A stretch of DNA of 64,000 nucleotides from Paenibacillus sp. FSL H7-0357 (GCF_000758525.1 NZ_CP009241.1:3286001-3350000); one strand, 5' to 3'. Positions 17,091 to 25,706 are shown, counted from the stretch's first letter. Notes: generated by a model from the sequence alone, not told the origin. Numbers and translations are program-made.

Positions 17091-17624
17091 CTAATCTGCC
17101 GAAGCTTCCATTACATAATTCTCTTTAGTTAACTCGTAGTCAACTGAAGATTGCAGTTCCCCGAGCTGATTTCTCCAGGAGTCATGATGAACCGCAACTT
17201 TGCGAAAGCCGAGCTTCTCATAGACATGCTGCGCCCTGTAGTTCTTGAGGTTGGTATCCAGAATGATTTTTTGAACCTCCAGCTGCTTAAACAGGGAGCT
17301 GATAAGCATAGTAAGAAACGCACTCCCAAATCCTTGATTATGGTGATTGAAATTGCAGATTTTAATACCAATCTCTGCACAGTGCCCGGCTAATATTCTG
17401 AAGTTCATTTCCCCAACGGGCACATCATCGATTTCCAGGATCAGGCGATGGTTGCAGCCGGTAGCATTCTGAAGCATCTCCAGAGTCTCTTGGACTGTAG
17501 TACCGAGACCTTCAGGATATCCGGCATGGGCCATGATCATTCCATCGTTCCACCAGTTGCACAAGGTTTGCGCATCGTTGGCAGTCGCTTCACGAATGAC
17601 TAAATTATCTTTTAATAGATGCAT
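17091..17624 (-). CDS. GNAT-family N-acetyltransferase
   Basis: A 177-residue acetyltransferase of the RimJ/RimL-like type. N-terminal LVIREATANDAQTLCNWW, an acetyl-CoA pyrophosphate loop NHHNQGFGSAFLTML, and the C-terminal HVYEKLGFRKVAVHHDSW are standard for this family. GGAGGAACCTGA supports the ATG. The acceptor cannot be predicted; protein N-termini, amines or antibiotics are all possible. It is a monocistronic gene between tyrS and rpsD. Confidence 0.85.
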   Translation of the reverse strand: MHLLKDNLVIREATANDAQTLCNWWNDGMIMAHAGYPEGLGTTVQETLEMLQNATGCNHRLILEIDDVPVGEMNFRILAGHCAEIGIKICNFNHHNQGFGSAFLTMLISSLFKQLEVQKIILDTNLKNYRAQHVYEKLGFRKVAVHHDSWRNQLGELQSSVDYELTKENYVMEASAD

Positions 17625-17735
17625 TCAGGTTCCTCCGATTCAGTAGTTATCCTGAATTTACCACAGAAGCTAATTCAGAAGGAATGGAAAAGACTTGTTA
17701 AATAGAATTATCTCGCCTGGCACAAGAACAAGCAT

Positions 17736-17768
17736 ACAAAAAAGCCTCCGGAATTCTCCGGAGGCTTT
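17736..17768 (-). terminator. Intrinsic terminator of rpsD
   Basis: Eleven-base stem CCGGAGGCTTT/AAAGCCTCCGG (17741-17768) with a T-run on the minus strand just beyond, 27 bp after the rpsD stop. Confidence 0.88.
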
Positions 17769-17794
17769 GCTTTGCATTCGCTGTTCGCGAAATC

Positions 17795-18394
17795 TTAACG
17801 GTTGTAGAACTCGACGATTTGTTTCTCATCGATGTCTTGGGAAAGCTCAGCGCGTTCTGGCAAACGGATGTATTTACCTTCGAAAGATCCGTCAGCATAT
17901 TCCAGGTAAGCTGGAAGGTGGGAGCGGTTTTCCAAAGCTTCTTTGATAGAAGTCATAGCGCGGCTTCTTTCGCGAAGTCCGATAACGTCGCCCACGCTTA
18001 CACGGTAAGAAGCGATGTCGACTTTTTTGCCGTTAACGGTTACGTGTCCGTGGGATACCAACTGACGTGCACCTGCACGGGAGTTAGCGAAACCAAGACG
18101 GTAAACCAGGTTGTCCAAGCGGCTTTCGAGCAGGAACATGAAGTTTTCGCCCGCGATACCTTGGATCTTTTGTGCTTTAGTGAAAAGAGTTTTAAACTGC
18201 TTTTCGCCCAAGCCGTACATGTGGCGCAGTTTTTGTTTTTCCAAAAGCTGCATTCCGTAGTTACTTACTTTTCTGCGTTGGTTAGCGCCATGCTGTCCTG
18301 GTGGGAAAGGGCGTTTCAGGTCTTTGCCTGTACCGCTAAGGGAAATGCCCAGACGGCGGCTGAGTTTGAATTTAGGTCCGGTGTAACGTGCCAT
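17795..18394 (-). CDS. rpsD: 30S ribosomal protein S4
   Basis: Primary 16S rRNA-binding protein that nucleates 30S assembly and, in Firmicutes, represses its own mRNA. The 199-residue sequence starts [16 protein letters not shown] and carries the S4 RNA-binding domain ([20 protein letters not shown], then [14 protein letters not shown]). AAAGGAGTCTACTATAAC gives a strong ribosome site. As in B. subtilis it is a single gene near tyrS. The long upstream leader with a stable hairpin is annotated separately and is probably its autoregulatory target. Confidence 0.98.
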   Translation of the reverse strand: MARYTGPKFKLSRRLGISLSGTGKDLKRPFPPGQHGANQRRKVSNYGMQLLEKQKLRHMYGLGEKQFKTLFTKAQKIQGIAGENFMFLLESRLDNLVYRLGFANSRAGARQLVSHGHVTVNGKKVDIASYRVSVGDVIGLRERSRAMTSIKEALENRSHLPAYLEYADGSFEGKYIRLPERAELSQDIDEKQIVEFYNR

Positions 18395-18583
18395 GTTATA
18401 GTAGACTCCTTTATAGTTGAAATTTCATTGTAGGGCCTATTTGCGCCGCAATCCGTATCCGCGAAAGCGTCAAATGGTTTCACACTGCCAGGGAAGTTCA
18501 GCCGCTGCCCTGGCAGTAACGAAATGCGTAGAGGGTGACACAACGTTACGCCCAATTAAGACTTCTTACAGTCTTGTTCAACA
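18395..18583 (-). promoter_or_regulatory. Structured rpsD leader, candidate S4 autoregulatory RNA
   Basis: About 190 nt separate the rpsD promoter from the start codon. The leader contains a perfect 10-bp hairpin (18484-18493 with 18508-18517, ACTGCCAGGG/CCCTGGCAGT, 14-nt loop) plus CG-rich segments nearer the gene. B. subtilis rpsD has a leader bound by S4, so an equivalent role is likely. I did not verify the pseudoknot. Confidence 0.55.
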
Positions 18584-18589
18584 ATAAAT

Positions 18590-18617
18590 ATTATATGAAA
18601 ACAACAGTTAAAGTCAA
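18590..18617 (-). promoter_or_regulatory. Promoter of rpsD
   Basis: On the minus strand TTGACT (18617-18612) and a perfect TATAAT (18595-18590) lie 16 bp apart. The stretch from here to 18785 is AT-rich and otherwise holds only a TATAAT at 18695-18700 without a convincing -35. Confidence 0.75.
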
Positions 18618-18785
18618 GTGCATCTTTAAGGAGATTTTGTCTATCTTTGTCGTTAGTTCTTTGGTCCTAAAAAAAATCCCTGAAATCAGGAAAATATAAT
18701 GCAATACAGGAAAAAAGAGAGTAAAATATAGCTAATTAGATGTTATCGGAAGATTAATAATATGAGACGCAAAGGGGATCCGCTT

Positions 18786-20798
18786 ATGTCAGTTCAGGAA
18801 GCATACGGCCGCAAAGACACTCGTATGCTGTTGCAGGACACTATGCAGTCAAGCGGAGATATGATAGATCCCGCCGCATGGCTCAGGGAAACGGATATTG
18901 TATCCTATGATTTCCCGTATGCAGCCAATTTGATTGCGGAAAGCTTCGCGGACTGGCGTGGACTGGCTGTTCCTCCCTTCGCGGAATCATGGAACTGGGG
19001 TCTGCTGGATTTTGAAGGGAAGTGGATTGAACCTTTAGACTCAGATTCCGGCAATATCCGAGAGGAGGGCTGGGATGCGAAATGGGCGGAAGCCGCAGGG
19101 CTAAGCCTGCTTTCCGGAGATGCCAATGCCGTCCCGGAGCAGAAGAACGGACAAGCTGTGTACCTTTTGACCTTGCCGGTGTTTACCCGAGGTCAACGGG
19201 AAATCTTTGCTCTGCTTGCCTGCTCCATGACTGCCGTGGAGTATGAGCAGGGCGGAAAGAATACGGCTGAAGCAATGGCCATGCATTTCCAGACCTGCTT
19301 TTACCGCAGGTTTGAGCATGTTTTTGTATCAGATCTAGCGGGAGTGTACCAGCATGCCGAGCGGGAGAGCATCCGCCGTTCGCTCCTGTTCCAGATTGTC
19401 CAGCGGATGCACGACAACATTGATGTCGATGCCGTGCTTACCGAGGTCATTGAGAGTATTGCCGCGATGTATCCGGGTGCCAGACTGGAGCTGTTTATGT
19501 CACAGGACCACCGCAGCACGCATCCGCAGGTAAAGCCGCTTCCGCTGCTTTGGGATAGTGATGATGTCTGCGCGCGTGCCTTCAAGGACGGCCGGGTAGC
19601 ACTGCATGCCGGGCGCGAGGACAGTCAGCATGTGGAGGTCGGCCTCCCGCTCGGAGGGAAGCAAGGCGTATATGGTGTCTTTCATATGATTATGGATAAG
19701 CCAGTTTTCTCGGAGGTTGACCTGCGTTTCCTCTCGATGGTTGCCGATACGGCCGGGACAGCGTTTGAGAATGCCAAGCTGTATGAACGCTCCAACCAGC
19801 TTATTCGTGAATTGCGTATGAGCAATGAAATGACACAACGTTTGAACCAAAGCCTGCGGTTGGGTGATATTTTTCAGTATGCCTTTGAAGAGCTGCTGGA
19901 GATGTTTGCTGCCGATTATTGCTGCATTCTGCATATGAATGAAGAGAAAGGCGGGCTGGAGGCGATTGCCTGCAATCATCTTCCGCTGCGCAATGAACTT
20001 ATAGAAGTAGGGCAAGGGCTGGGAGGCAATGTCTACACTACAGGTGAGCCGATCATTTTGTCGGATTATTTAAATACGCCGGGACCCTCTTCGAAGCTCA
20101 TGGACGCAACTCGCTCGCAGTCGCTGATTGCCACTCCCCTTAATGTAGGCGGAGAAGTACGCGGTGCTATTATGCTTGCCCACCGGGAACCGTATTTCTT
20201 TTCCTATGACAGCTTCAGGCTGCTGCAGGCGATGGCGGGCCACATCGGGCTTGCGGTAGGCAACGCCCGGCTGCATGCTGAGGTGCGGTTCCTGGCCAAC
20301 CGTGATAGTCTCACCGGTCTTTATGCCCGCCATTACCTGGATGAGGAGATCAAGGAGAGGCAGACATCGGACTTCTGCGGCTCTTTGATTGTCGTTGATA
20401 TTGATCAGTTTAAGACGGTCAATGATACCTACGGCCATCAGAAGGGCGACAAAATTCTGAAGCAGGTGAGCGAGATTGTGAAGTCCTCCATCCGCCAAGG
20501 CGATATCGCTGCCAGATGGGGCGGGGAGGAGCTGGCGGTCTATTTGCCGCAGCTGGGGGTGCAGCAGGCTTTTTATGTAGCCGAACGGATCCGCAAGCGG
20601 GTAATGGGTGAGACCGAGCCTCGTGTTACCGTATCCTGCGGCATCGCGGAATGGAGTTGGACAGATGAACGGGTGAGTGTGGAGTCGCTGTTCTACAGGG
20701 CCGATATGGCACTTTACGAAGCGAAGAACAACGGCCGCAATCAGGTTGTCATCGATACCAAGAAAGTGGATAGTACGGCAAAGAATCCTCTGGCCTGA
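18786..20798 (+). CDS. GAF-domain diguanylate cyclase (DgcP/YtrP-like)
   Basis: Makes the second messenger c-di-GMP from two GTP. The roughly 670-residue protein has an N-terminal region of unknown type, at least two GAF-like modules (about 200-340 and 360-510) and a C-terminal GGDEF domain (about 510-660). The active site is WGGEEL, preceded by the inhibitory RQGD motif five residues upstream, so product inhibition is expected. ATG 18786 is preferred over ATG 18762 because AAAGGGG lies 8 bp before it. No transmembrane segment is visible, so it should be cytoplasmic. B. subtilis has a similar cyclase (YtrP/DgcP) near rpsD, which suggests orthology. Confidence 0.9.
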   Translation: MSVQEAYGRKDTRMLLQDTMQSSGDMIDPAAWLRETDIVSYDFPYAANLIAESFADWRGLAVPPFAESWNWGLLDFEGKWIEPLDSDSGNIREEGWDAKWAEAAGLSLLSGDANAVPEQKNGQAVYLLTLPVFTRGQREIFALLACSMTAVEYEQGGKNTAEAMAMHFQTCFYRRFEHVFVSDLAGVYQHAERESIRRSLLFQIVQRMHDNIDVDAVLTEVIESIAAMYPGARLELFMSQDHRSTHPQVKPLPLLWDSDDVCARAFKDGRVALHAGREDSQHVEVGLPLGGKQGVYGVFHMIMDKPVFSEVDLRFLSMVADTAGTAFENAKLYERSNQLIRELRMSNEMTQRLNQSLRLGDIFQYAFEELLEMFAADYCCILHMNEEKGGLEAIACNHLPLRNELIEVGQGLGGNVYTTGEPIILSDYLNTPGPSSKLMDATRSQSLIATPLNVGGEVRGAIMLAHREPYFFSYDSFRLLQAMAGHIGLAVGNARLHAEVRFLANRDSLTGLYARHYLDEEIKERQTSDFCGSLIVVDIDQFKTVNDTYGHQKGDKILKQVSEIVKSSIRQGDIAARWGGEELAVYLPQLGVQQAFYVAERIRKRVMGETEPRVTVSCGIAEWSWTDERVSVESLFYRADMALYEAKNNGRNQVVIDTKKVDSTAKNPLA

Positions 20799-20818
20799 CG
20801 GCGGGGATTCTTTTTTTT
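20782..20818 (+). terminator. Terminator overlapping the cyclase stop codon
   Basis: AAGAATCC (20782-20789) pairs with GGATTCTT (20806-20813), followed by a T-run. The stop codon lies in the loop, so translation may affect hairpin formation. Confidence 0.75.
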
Positions 20819-20962
20819 GAAATACAGATCAAAGTATAAGCCCGGGCAGCAGGGGGAACCTATTAATAATTGTTCACCCGGGTACTTCTATTTGGCCTCG
20901 GCTCCGCCTCCGGGTGAATTTGTAGGAGCAACTACACTTGGACCGGGAAAGGCTTGAACACG

Positions 20963-21829
20963 ATGAAATTACCTTTATGGCGGCGCGAGGCGATTCTTGC
21001 CGTAGTTCTATCTTTATATTGTCTGCTATGCAGCGGCTGTGGTGCCATTTCGGATAAGCCGGCTGACCAGGAGCTGAGTCTTGTTCTGGCCGGGATGGAT
21101 GGTACAGACGGGGTATCCTTTGAAGGTGCCGCTGCATTACTGCTGGGAGGGAAGCCGGTTGAGCAATCGGCGCTCTATTATGGTGGAAAGGTTGCAGATC
21201 ACAACAAGGTAAGTCTGTATACTTTGCTGCCGGATGAGAATGGGAAGACCAAGGCAGCGGCTAAAGCTGGTCTGAAAAAGCTTGAACAGAGACAAACTCC
21301 CGAGGCATACTACACGCAATTGGAGAAAAAAGACGGGGAATGGAAGATGCTGACCGGTGCTCCAGCTGCGAATGCCGGTAATCCGCTTCCTGCGCTCAAT
21401 CCGCTGCTTCAGCTGGAAGAACTGGAGGGCAATGAGAAAAAGGTAACGAAGCGGGCAGGAGCCGCCAGAGGGACTAAAGAACTTCGGATTGAGCTGACCC
21501 CGGGAGAGGCAAGGAAACAGCTGTCTGCCGAGCTGGAGAGAGAGATGCTGCTGATCCGTCCGTCCGGTGACAGCAAGCCACAGGAGGCCGCAGGCAAGCC
21601 TAAGCAGGTCAATGAGGCAATGATGGCATTATGGGAGCAGAAGGACGAGGAGCTGCGGCAGAGGCTCGAGCAAGCCGAAATTTCATCGGTGTATTATCTG
21701 AAGGTGGATGTGAAGCGCAATCTGCCCAAGCGGCTGACCTGGACCCGTAAGGTAAAATATCCAACTGCCGCCGGAAGTGACGCCGAAGAAACTTACATCA
21801 CCAATGTTGATTTTTATGGGTTCCGGTGA
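20963..21829 (+). CDS. Putative lipoprotein of unknown function
   Basis: A 288-residue secreted protein. The signal peptide has basic residues, a hydrophobic core (AILAVVLSLY) and a lipobox ending LCSGC, so Cys26 should be lipidated. The mature part is hydrophilic, with a Lys/Ala/Glu-rich middle and a Glu/Arg-rich helix (DEELRQRLEQAE) near residue 230. It ends in a beta-like segment rich in aromatic residues. I recognise no family. ATG 20963 is chosen; an in-frame TTG at 20954 is closer to the AAAGG ribosome site and cannot be excluded. It sits between the cyclase and a peptidase as a separate unit. Confidence 0.7.
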   Translation: MKLPLWRREAILAVVLSLYCLLCSGCGAISDKPADQELSLVLAGMDGTDGVSFEGAAALLLGGKPVEQSALYYGGKVADHNKVSLYTLLPDENGKTKAAAKAGLKKLEQRQTPEAYYTQLEKKDGEWKMLTGAPAANAGNPLPALNPLLQLEELEGNEKKVTKRAGAARGTKELRIELTPGEARKQLSAELEREMLLIRPSGDSKPQEAAGKPKQVNEAMMALWEQKDEELRQRLEQAEISSVYYLKVDVKRNLPKRLTWTRKVKYPTAAGSDAEETYITNVDFYGFR

Positions 21830-21854
21830 AGCAGAGCTGACTGACCATGAGATC

Positions 21855-21882
21855 TTGCGCTCTTTTGCGGGCGTGCTACAAT
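21855..21882 (+). promoter_or_regulatory. Promoter of the M29 aminopeptidase gene
   Basis: TTGCGC (21855-21860) and TACAAT (21877-21882) are 16 bp apart, with a TGC extension before the -10. Confidence 0.5.
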
Positions 21883-21927
21883 AGAATAGTATGTTTATTT
21901 TTAGTGATGAGGAAGGAAGAGAGAAGA

Positions 21928-23043
21928 ATGAAGGATCCAAGAATTCAGAAGCTTGCGGCAAACCTTGTAGGGTATTCCGTAAATGTGCAGCCGGGCGAGA
22001 ACGTGCTCGTTGAAATGATCGGCAGCGAAAGAGATCTAATTAAAGCTGTTGTGGAGGAAGTCGGCAAAGCCGGAGGCAACGCATTCGTGCAGCTGACGGA
22101 CCGGACTGTTCTGCGCAGCATGCTTCAATATGCTACCCGTGAGAGTCTGCAGACCTGGGCAGAGATTGATCTGAACCGGATGAAGCAAATGGATTGTTAT
22201 ATCGGTATCCGTGCAGGAGAGAATGTCAATGATCTGGCTGATGTGCCGGAAGAGAATATGAAGCTGTACAATTCCCTGTATTCCCACCCGGTACATAGTG
22301 AACAACGCGTGAAGCACACCAAATGGGTGGTTCTGCGCTATCCGAATGCGAGCATGGCCCAACTGGCGAATACGACTACGGAAGCATTCGAAGACTTCTA
22401 CTTCGAGGTGTGCAACCTGGATTATGCCAAAATGGACAAAGCACAGGATGCGCTTGCCGAGCTGATGCGTGCAACCGATAAGGTGCGTATCGCGGGACCG
22501 GGAACAGAGCTCACATTCTCCATTAAGGGCATCGGTGCAGAGAAATGCTCCGGCCAAAAAAACATTCCCGACGGCGAGGTTTACAGCGCTCCAGTTCGTG
22601 ATTCCGTCAACGGCACGATCAGCTACAACGCTGCGACACTTTATAACGGTGTGACTTTTGAAAATGTGAAATTCAAATTCGAGAACGGCAAAATTGTCGA
22701 AGCGTCCAGCAATGATACGGTTCGCTTGAACGAAATTCTGGATTCCGACGACGGCGCACGCCATATCGGTGAATTTGCCATTGGCTTCAACCCCTACATT
22801 CTGCATCCGATGAAGGACATATTGTTCGATGAAAAAATCGCCGGAAGCTTGCATTTCACCCCGGGCCAGGCTTATGATGTGACTGATAATGGCAACCGCT
22901 CGTCCATTCACTGGGATCTGGTGCTGATTCAGCGTCCGGAATACGGCGGCGGAGAAATCTATTTTGATGATGTGCTGATCCGCAAGGATGGTATCTTCGT
23001 TATTCCGGAACTTCAAGGTCTGAACCCGGAAAACCTGAAATAA
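21928..23043 (+). CDS. M29-family aminopeptidase (AmpS/thermophilic type)
   Basis: Cytosolic metallo-aminopeptidase that removes N-terminal residues from peptides using a two-metal site. The 371 residues are close to the family's roughly 400. Recognisable segments include VQPGENVLVE near the N-terminus, LTFSIKGIG, NIPDGEVYSAPV, NGKIVEAS, GEFAIGFNPY, and SSIHWDLVLIQRPEYGGG with the conserved His and Asp ligands. ATG 21928 follows GGAAGGAAGAG; longer in-frame starts lack a ribosome site. It is followed by a short gene for an HPr-like protein with its own promoter. Confidence 0.9.
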   Translation: MKDPRIQKLAANLVGYSVNVQPGENVLVEMIGSERDLIKAVVEEVGKAGGNAFVQLTDRTVLRSMLQYATRESLQTWAEIDLNRMKQMDCYIGIRAGENVNDLADVPEENMKLYNSLYSHPVHSEQRVKHTKWVVLRYPNASMAQLANTTTEAFEDFYFEVCNLDYAKMDKAQDALAELMRATDKVRIAGPGTELTFSIKGIGAEKCSGQKNIPDGEVYSAPVRDSVNGTISYNAATLYNGVTFENVKFKFENGKIVEASSNDTVRLNEILDSDDGARHIGEFAIGFNPYILHPMKDILFDEKIAGSLHFTPGQAYDVTDNGNRSSIHWDLVLIQRPEYGGGEIYFDDVLIRKDGIFVIPELQGLNPENLK

Positions 23044-23065
23044 GATGTAATAAAAAGAAAACACC

Positions 23066-23095
23066 TTGCGCGAGTAAGCGGATTCAATGTATCAT
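23066..23095 (+). promoter_or_regulatory. Promoter of the HPr-like gene
   Basis: TTGCGC (23066-23071) and TATCAT (23090-23095) with an 18-bp spacer, about 53 bp upstream of the ATG. Confidence 0.45.
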
Positions 23096-23147
23096 GGAAT
23101 TGATTAGAAAAGACTTTGTTCCATAATCAAGTTGCGGAGGGATTCCT

Positions 23148-23393
23148 ATGTCCAGTAACAATGCGGCAATCGTGGATATTGCCCAAACGGCAAGCCAGTT
23201 CAACTCTTCTATCGTTCTTCAAGCGGACAACAAGTATATTGATGTTAAGAGTATTCTTGGGTTGTTCACTACTCTGGTCTCCAGCCAGAGCTACGAGCTT
23301 CATGTTCATGGCACAGATGCCGAAGAAGCGAAAAAAGCAATGAGTGAAGTTTTTGCCAAACACGGTTTGAATTTTACAGTTGTTGCGGAGTAA
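23148..23393 (+). CDS. Degenerate HPr-family protein, Crh-like
   Basis: An 81-residue protein aligned to HPr from about residue 10 onward: [13 protein letters not shown], then VDVKSILG-type sequence ([10 protein letters not shown]) and [12 protein letters not shown]. The regulatory serine is kept as Ser35 in KSILG. Counting back, the PTS active-site His15 falls at Asn4, and Arg17 at Ala6; the first strand and GIHARP motif are absent, and a stop codon just upstream rules out a longer start. It therefore cannot act in sugar phosphotransfer but could still be phosphorylated by HPr kinase, like Bacillus Crh, and partner CcpA. This is inference from alignment. GCGGAGGG supports the ATG. Confidence 0.75.
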   Translation: MSSNNAAIVDIAQTASQFNSSIVLQADNKYIDVKSILGLFTTLVSSQSYELHVHGTDAEEAKKAMSEVFAKHGLNFTVVAE

Positions 23394-23410
23394 TCTACTA
23401 TTTCCGAAGA

Positions 23411-23438
23411 CGTCCTGCCCTTGCGGTGGGGCGTTTTT
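23411..23438 (+). terminator. Terminator after the HPr-like gene
   Basis: CGTCCTGCC pairs with GGTGGGGCG (three G-U pairs), loop CTTGC, followed by TTTTTA. It lies 18 bp after the stop codon. Confidence 0.7.
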
Positions 23439-23460
23439 ATATATATTAAAAACTGAATTC

Positions 23461-23489
23461 TTGTATTGGGTTCGGATTTCGACTAATAT
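23461..23489 (+). promoter_or_regulatory. Promoter of ylaN
   Basis: TTGTAT (23461-23466) and TAATAT (23484-23489) with 17-bp spacing, about 53 bp upstream of the ATG. Confidence 0.5.
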
Positions 23490-23541
23490 TAAATTAAATA
23501 GCATTTGCAGCTGTAACTTTTGGACATGGGGGGGAAAATGC

Positions 23542-23844
23542 ATGACTTCATCGGATTTGCAGGAACAGCTTAATCTTAAAGCGATCACTCTTCTACAAGA
23601 AGATGCCGATAAAATTCAGAAGCTCATCGAAGTGCAGATGGAGAATCTGGCGACTCGTTACTGCCCTCTCTATGAGGAAGTGCTGGATACCCAGATGTAC
23701 GGCTTCTCCAAAGAGGTCGATTTTGCGGTCAGAGCGGGACTGGTGCCTGAGCAAACGGGCAAGCTTGTGCTGAGCGAGCTGGAACGCAATTTGGCCGTGC
23801 TGTACGAAGCTTTGAATAAGAAGGCGGAAGAGCGCGAGCTGTAA
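23542..23844 (+). CDS. ylaN: YlaN family protein (iron homeostasis, Fur-linked)
   Basis: A 100-residue cytoplasmic protein recognisable from [32 protein letters not shown] and [14 protein letters not shown]. It is close to B. subtilis YlaN (UPF0358), which is essential under iron limitation and has been reported to bind Fur and iron. The ATG at 23542 follows GGGGGGAAAATGC; a much longer in-frame extension upstream runs through the terminator of the HPr-like gene and is rejected. In B. subtilis ylaN adjoins ftsW; here a cation antiporter and an Asp23 gene separate them. Confidence 0.93.
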   Translation: MTSSDLQEQLNLKAITLLQEDADKIQKLIEVQMENLATRYCPLYEEVLDTQMYGFSKEVDFAVRAGLVPEQTGKLVLSELERNLAVLYEALNKKAEEREL

Positions 23845-23865
23845 GCCAAGTCTCTAACCATTTAT

Positions 23866-23909
23866 AAAAACGCACATGAGGACCGCCGGGCCGCTCATGT
23901 GCGTTTTTT
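23866..23909. terminator. Bidirectional terminator between ylaN and the cation antiporter gene
   Basis: Ten-base stem CGCACATGAG / CTCATGTGCG flanked by AAAAA and TTTTTT, placed between convergent genes. Confidence 0.9.
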
Positions 23910-23948
23910 GTTTCGTATGAAGTGTAGCAGCTTCTCGCGGGGTCAACC

Positions 23949-25019
23949 TTATACCAGGTAGAAAGAGACACCCAGAATCATATAAACAACGAGCAGGAGA
24001 AGTCCTTCGTACCAGTTGGTCGCACCGTCCTGTATGATCGATTTAGCAATAAACACAGAGACGGCGATGGCGACGATCTCGATGATGGTGAACACAATAT
24101 CCATCGTATCGCCCATAAAATAGCTGGCAAAGATCAGAACGGGGGCTACGAACAAGGCGATCTGCAGGCTGCTGCCGACGGCGATCTCCACGGCGGCACC
24201 GATCTTGTTCTTCATCGCCAGCATGATCGCAGCACTGTGCTCCGCGGCGTTACCGATAATCGCCACAAGGAATGCACCGACGAACAGCTCACTGAACCCG
24301 AAACGTTCGGTTAACGTCTCTAGCGTCCCCACCAGCCATTCACTGACAAAAGCGACCATCACTGTAGCCAGTACAAGATAGAGAATGGATTTGTTCTTCG
24401 ACCAGACGGGCGCATGCTCGTTCGGCAGCTCTTCGTCGCCGTCCACAGTGACATCCTCCAAGTATTTCTTGTGTGTTATCATAGAGAAGACCAGCCAGGC
24501 GATATACGCAGCGATAAGCAGCCCGGCGACAACAAGACTTAGCACATCGGTGTCCTTCTCCGTGATGGAGTGGGTGTTGAAGAACATAGCGGGAACAAAC
24601 AAGGCAATGACGGCCACGATCATCAAGGAACCGTTCAGTCCGGCCAACGTGACATTGAAATTCTGAACCTTGAATTTCATGCCGCCGGCAAAGATGCTGA
24701 GCCCGAGAACGAGCAGCAGATTACCGATGATCGAACCGGTGAGAGAGGCTTTAACCATGTCATACAGCCCTTCCTTGACCAGAAAGAAGGCGATGATCAG
24801 TTCGGCCGCATTGCCGAAGGTTGCGTTAAGAAAACCTCCGAGCCGCTGACCGGCGTAGTGGGCTACGCTTTCTGTGGCCCTTCCGAGGAAGCCTGCCACA
24901 AAAATGACGGCGATGGCAGATACCACGAACTGAAGGGTGTGGTCCCAATTTGCATAGTGACCAATTGCGCTAAGTAGGAAAGTAATGACCATTAGCGAAG
25001 GTGAAATCCATTTTTTCAA
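23949..25019 (-). CDS. cax: Ca2+/H+ antiporter of the CaCA superfamily (Cax/ChaA-like)
   Basis: Integral membrane exchanger that expels calcium against protons. About 356 residues with 11 hydrophobic segments and the duplicated alpha motifs [12 protein letters not shown] and [14 protein letters not shown], each with the catalytic Glu. An acidic loop ([10 protein letters not shown]) separates the two halves. I prefer TTG 25019 (giving MKKWISPS) with GGAG upstream; an in-frame GTG or longer TTG start would add up to 19 residues. It is divergent from the Asp23 gene. A YloB-type Ca2+-ATPase elsewhere in this window provides a second efflux route. Confidence 0.9.
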   Translation of the reverse strand: MKKWISPSLMVITFLLSAIGHYANWDHTLQFVVSAIAVIFVAGFLGRATESVAHYAGQRLGGFLNATFGNAAELIIAFFLVKEGLYDMVKASLTGSIIGNLLLVLGLSIFAGGMKFKVQNFNVTLAGLNGSLMIVAVIALFVPAMFFNTHSITEKDTDVLSLVVAGLLIAAYIAWLVFSMITHKKYLEDVTVDGDEELPNEHAPVWSKNKSILYLVLATVMVAFVSEWLVGTLETLTERFGFSELFVGAFLVAIIGNAAEHSAAIMLAMKNKIGAAVEIAVGSSLQIALFVAPVLIFASYFMGDTMDIVFTIIEIVAIAVSVFIAKSIIQDGATNWYEGLLLLVVYMILGVSFYLV

Positions 25020-25065
25020 GTGTGGCACACTCCAGTCTTGTATATGTAGGTTGAATTCATAATTC

Positions 25066-25094
25066 AATATAACCAAATTGATCCAGTGTGTAAA
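25066..25094 (-). promoter_or_regulatory. Promoter of the cation antiporter gene
   Basis: On the minus strand TTTACA (25094-25089) and TATATT (25071-25066) are exactly 17 bp apart, about 45 bp before the chosen start. Confidence 0.55.
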
Positions 25095-25114
25095 CGGGCA
25101 TGATAGAAAGTCAT

Positions 25115-25144
25115 TTGCTTTTTAGCCTGTTTTCGAATTACAAT
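25115..25144 (+). promoter_or_regulatory. Promoter of the Asp23 gene
   Basis: TTGCTT (25115-25120) and TACAAT (25139-25144) with an 18-bp spacer, 30 bp upstream of the ATG. Confidence 0.5.
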
Positions 25145-25174
25145 AATTGATAATGAGTGTAGGGGGGATATGGC

Positions 25175-25540
25175 ATGGCGGAACAACTTCAATTGGAAAT
25201 GGGAAACATACGGATATCAAATGATGTCGTCTCGAAAATTGCCGGCTTGGCTGCCTTGGAGACTCCGGGAATTGCGGCCATGTCAGGCGGCTTGTCAGAA
25301 GGCTGGGCTAAGCGTCTGAGCGGTAAAAACGTGCAAAAGGGTGTTACCGTTGAAGTGGGACAGCTTGAAGCCGCAGTTGATTTGCGTATTATTGTTCTCT
25401 ATGAAACTCCGATCCACGAGGTATGCCGGATGCTTCAGCAGAATGTGCGCGAAGCAGTGGAGAGCATGACAGGGCTTCATATTGTTGAGGTTAATGTCAA
25501 AGTGGAAGGCGTAGCCTTCAAGAATGACGAAATTTCGTAA
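25175..25540 (+). CDS. Asp23/Gls24-family envelope stress protein
   Basis: A 121-residue cytoplasmic protein of the Asp23/Gls24 family (like B. subtilis YloU or YqhY), some of which tether to the membrane or influence lipid synthesis. Typical segments are GNIRISNDVVSKIAGLAA, the GI.AMSGG stretch, VDLRIIVLYETPIHEVC and the final VEVNVKVEGVAF. AGGGGGGATATGGC supports the ATG. It is monocistronic and closed by a strong terminator. The physiological role is not established for most members. Confidence 0.88.
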   Translation: MAEQLQLEMGNIRISNDVVSKIAGLAALETPGIAAMSGGLSEGWAKRLSGKNVQKGVTVEVGQLEAAVDLRIIVLYETPIHEVCRMLQQNVREAVESMTGLHIVEVNVKVEGVAFKNDEIS

Positions 25541-25580
25541 GCGGTTATTCCCGTCTCTCCAAGTGAGTCGCGGGGCATGA

Positions 25581-25622
25581 CAAAAAGGCAGTCCGGGAGG
25601 TTCTCTCCGGACTGCCTTTTTG
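25581..25622. terminator. Terminator between the convergent Asp23 and ftsW genes
   Basis: Sixteen-base perfect stem (25581-25596 with 25607-25622) starting CAAAAAGGCAGTCCGG, with A- and T-rich flanks that can serve both strands. Confidence 0.92.
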
Positions 25623-25630
25623 TCAATATA

Positions 25631-25662
25631 ATAATTTATATGCTTCACTCTATAAATTATCC
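25631..25662. repeat. Short palindromic repeat, copy 1
   Basis: ATAATTTATA and TATAAATTAT form a perfect 10-bp stem around TGCTTCACTC. A second copy with the same loop except one base is at 45489-45517. Both sit directly after a terminator. Confidence 0.6.
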
Positions 25663-25706
25663 TTCCGTTTCAGCTTGATTTAACCAAGAGTTCCTCTTAT
25701 GTACCC

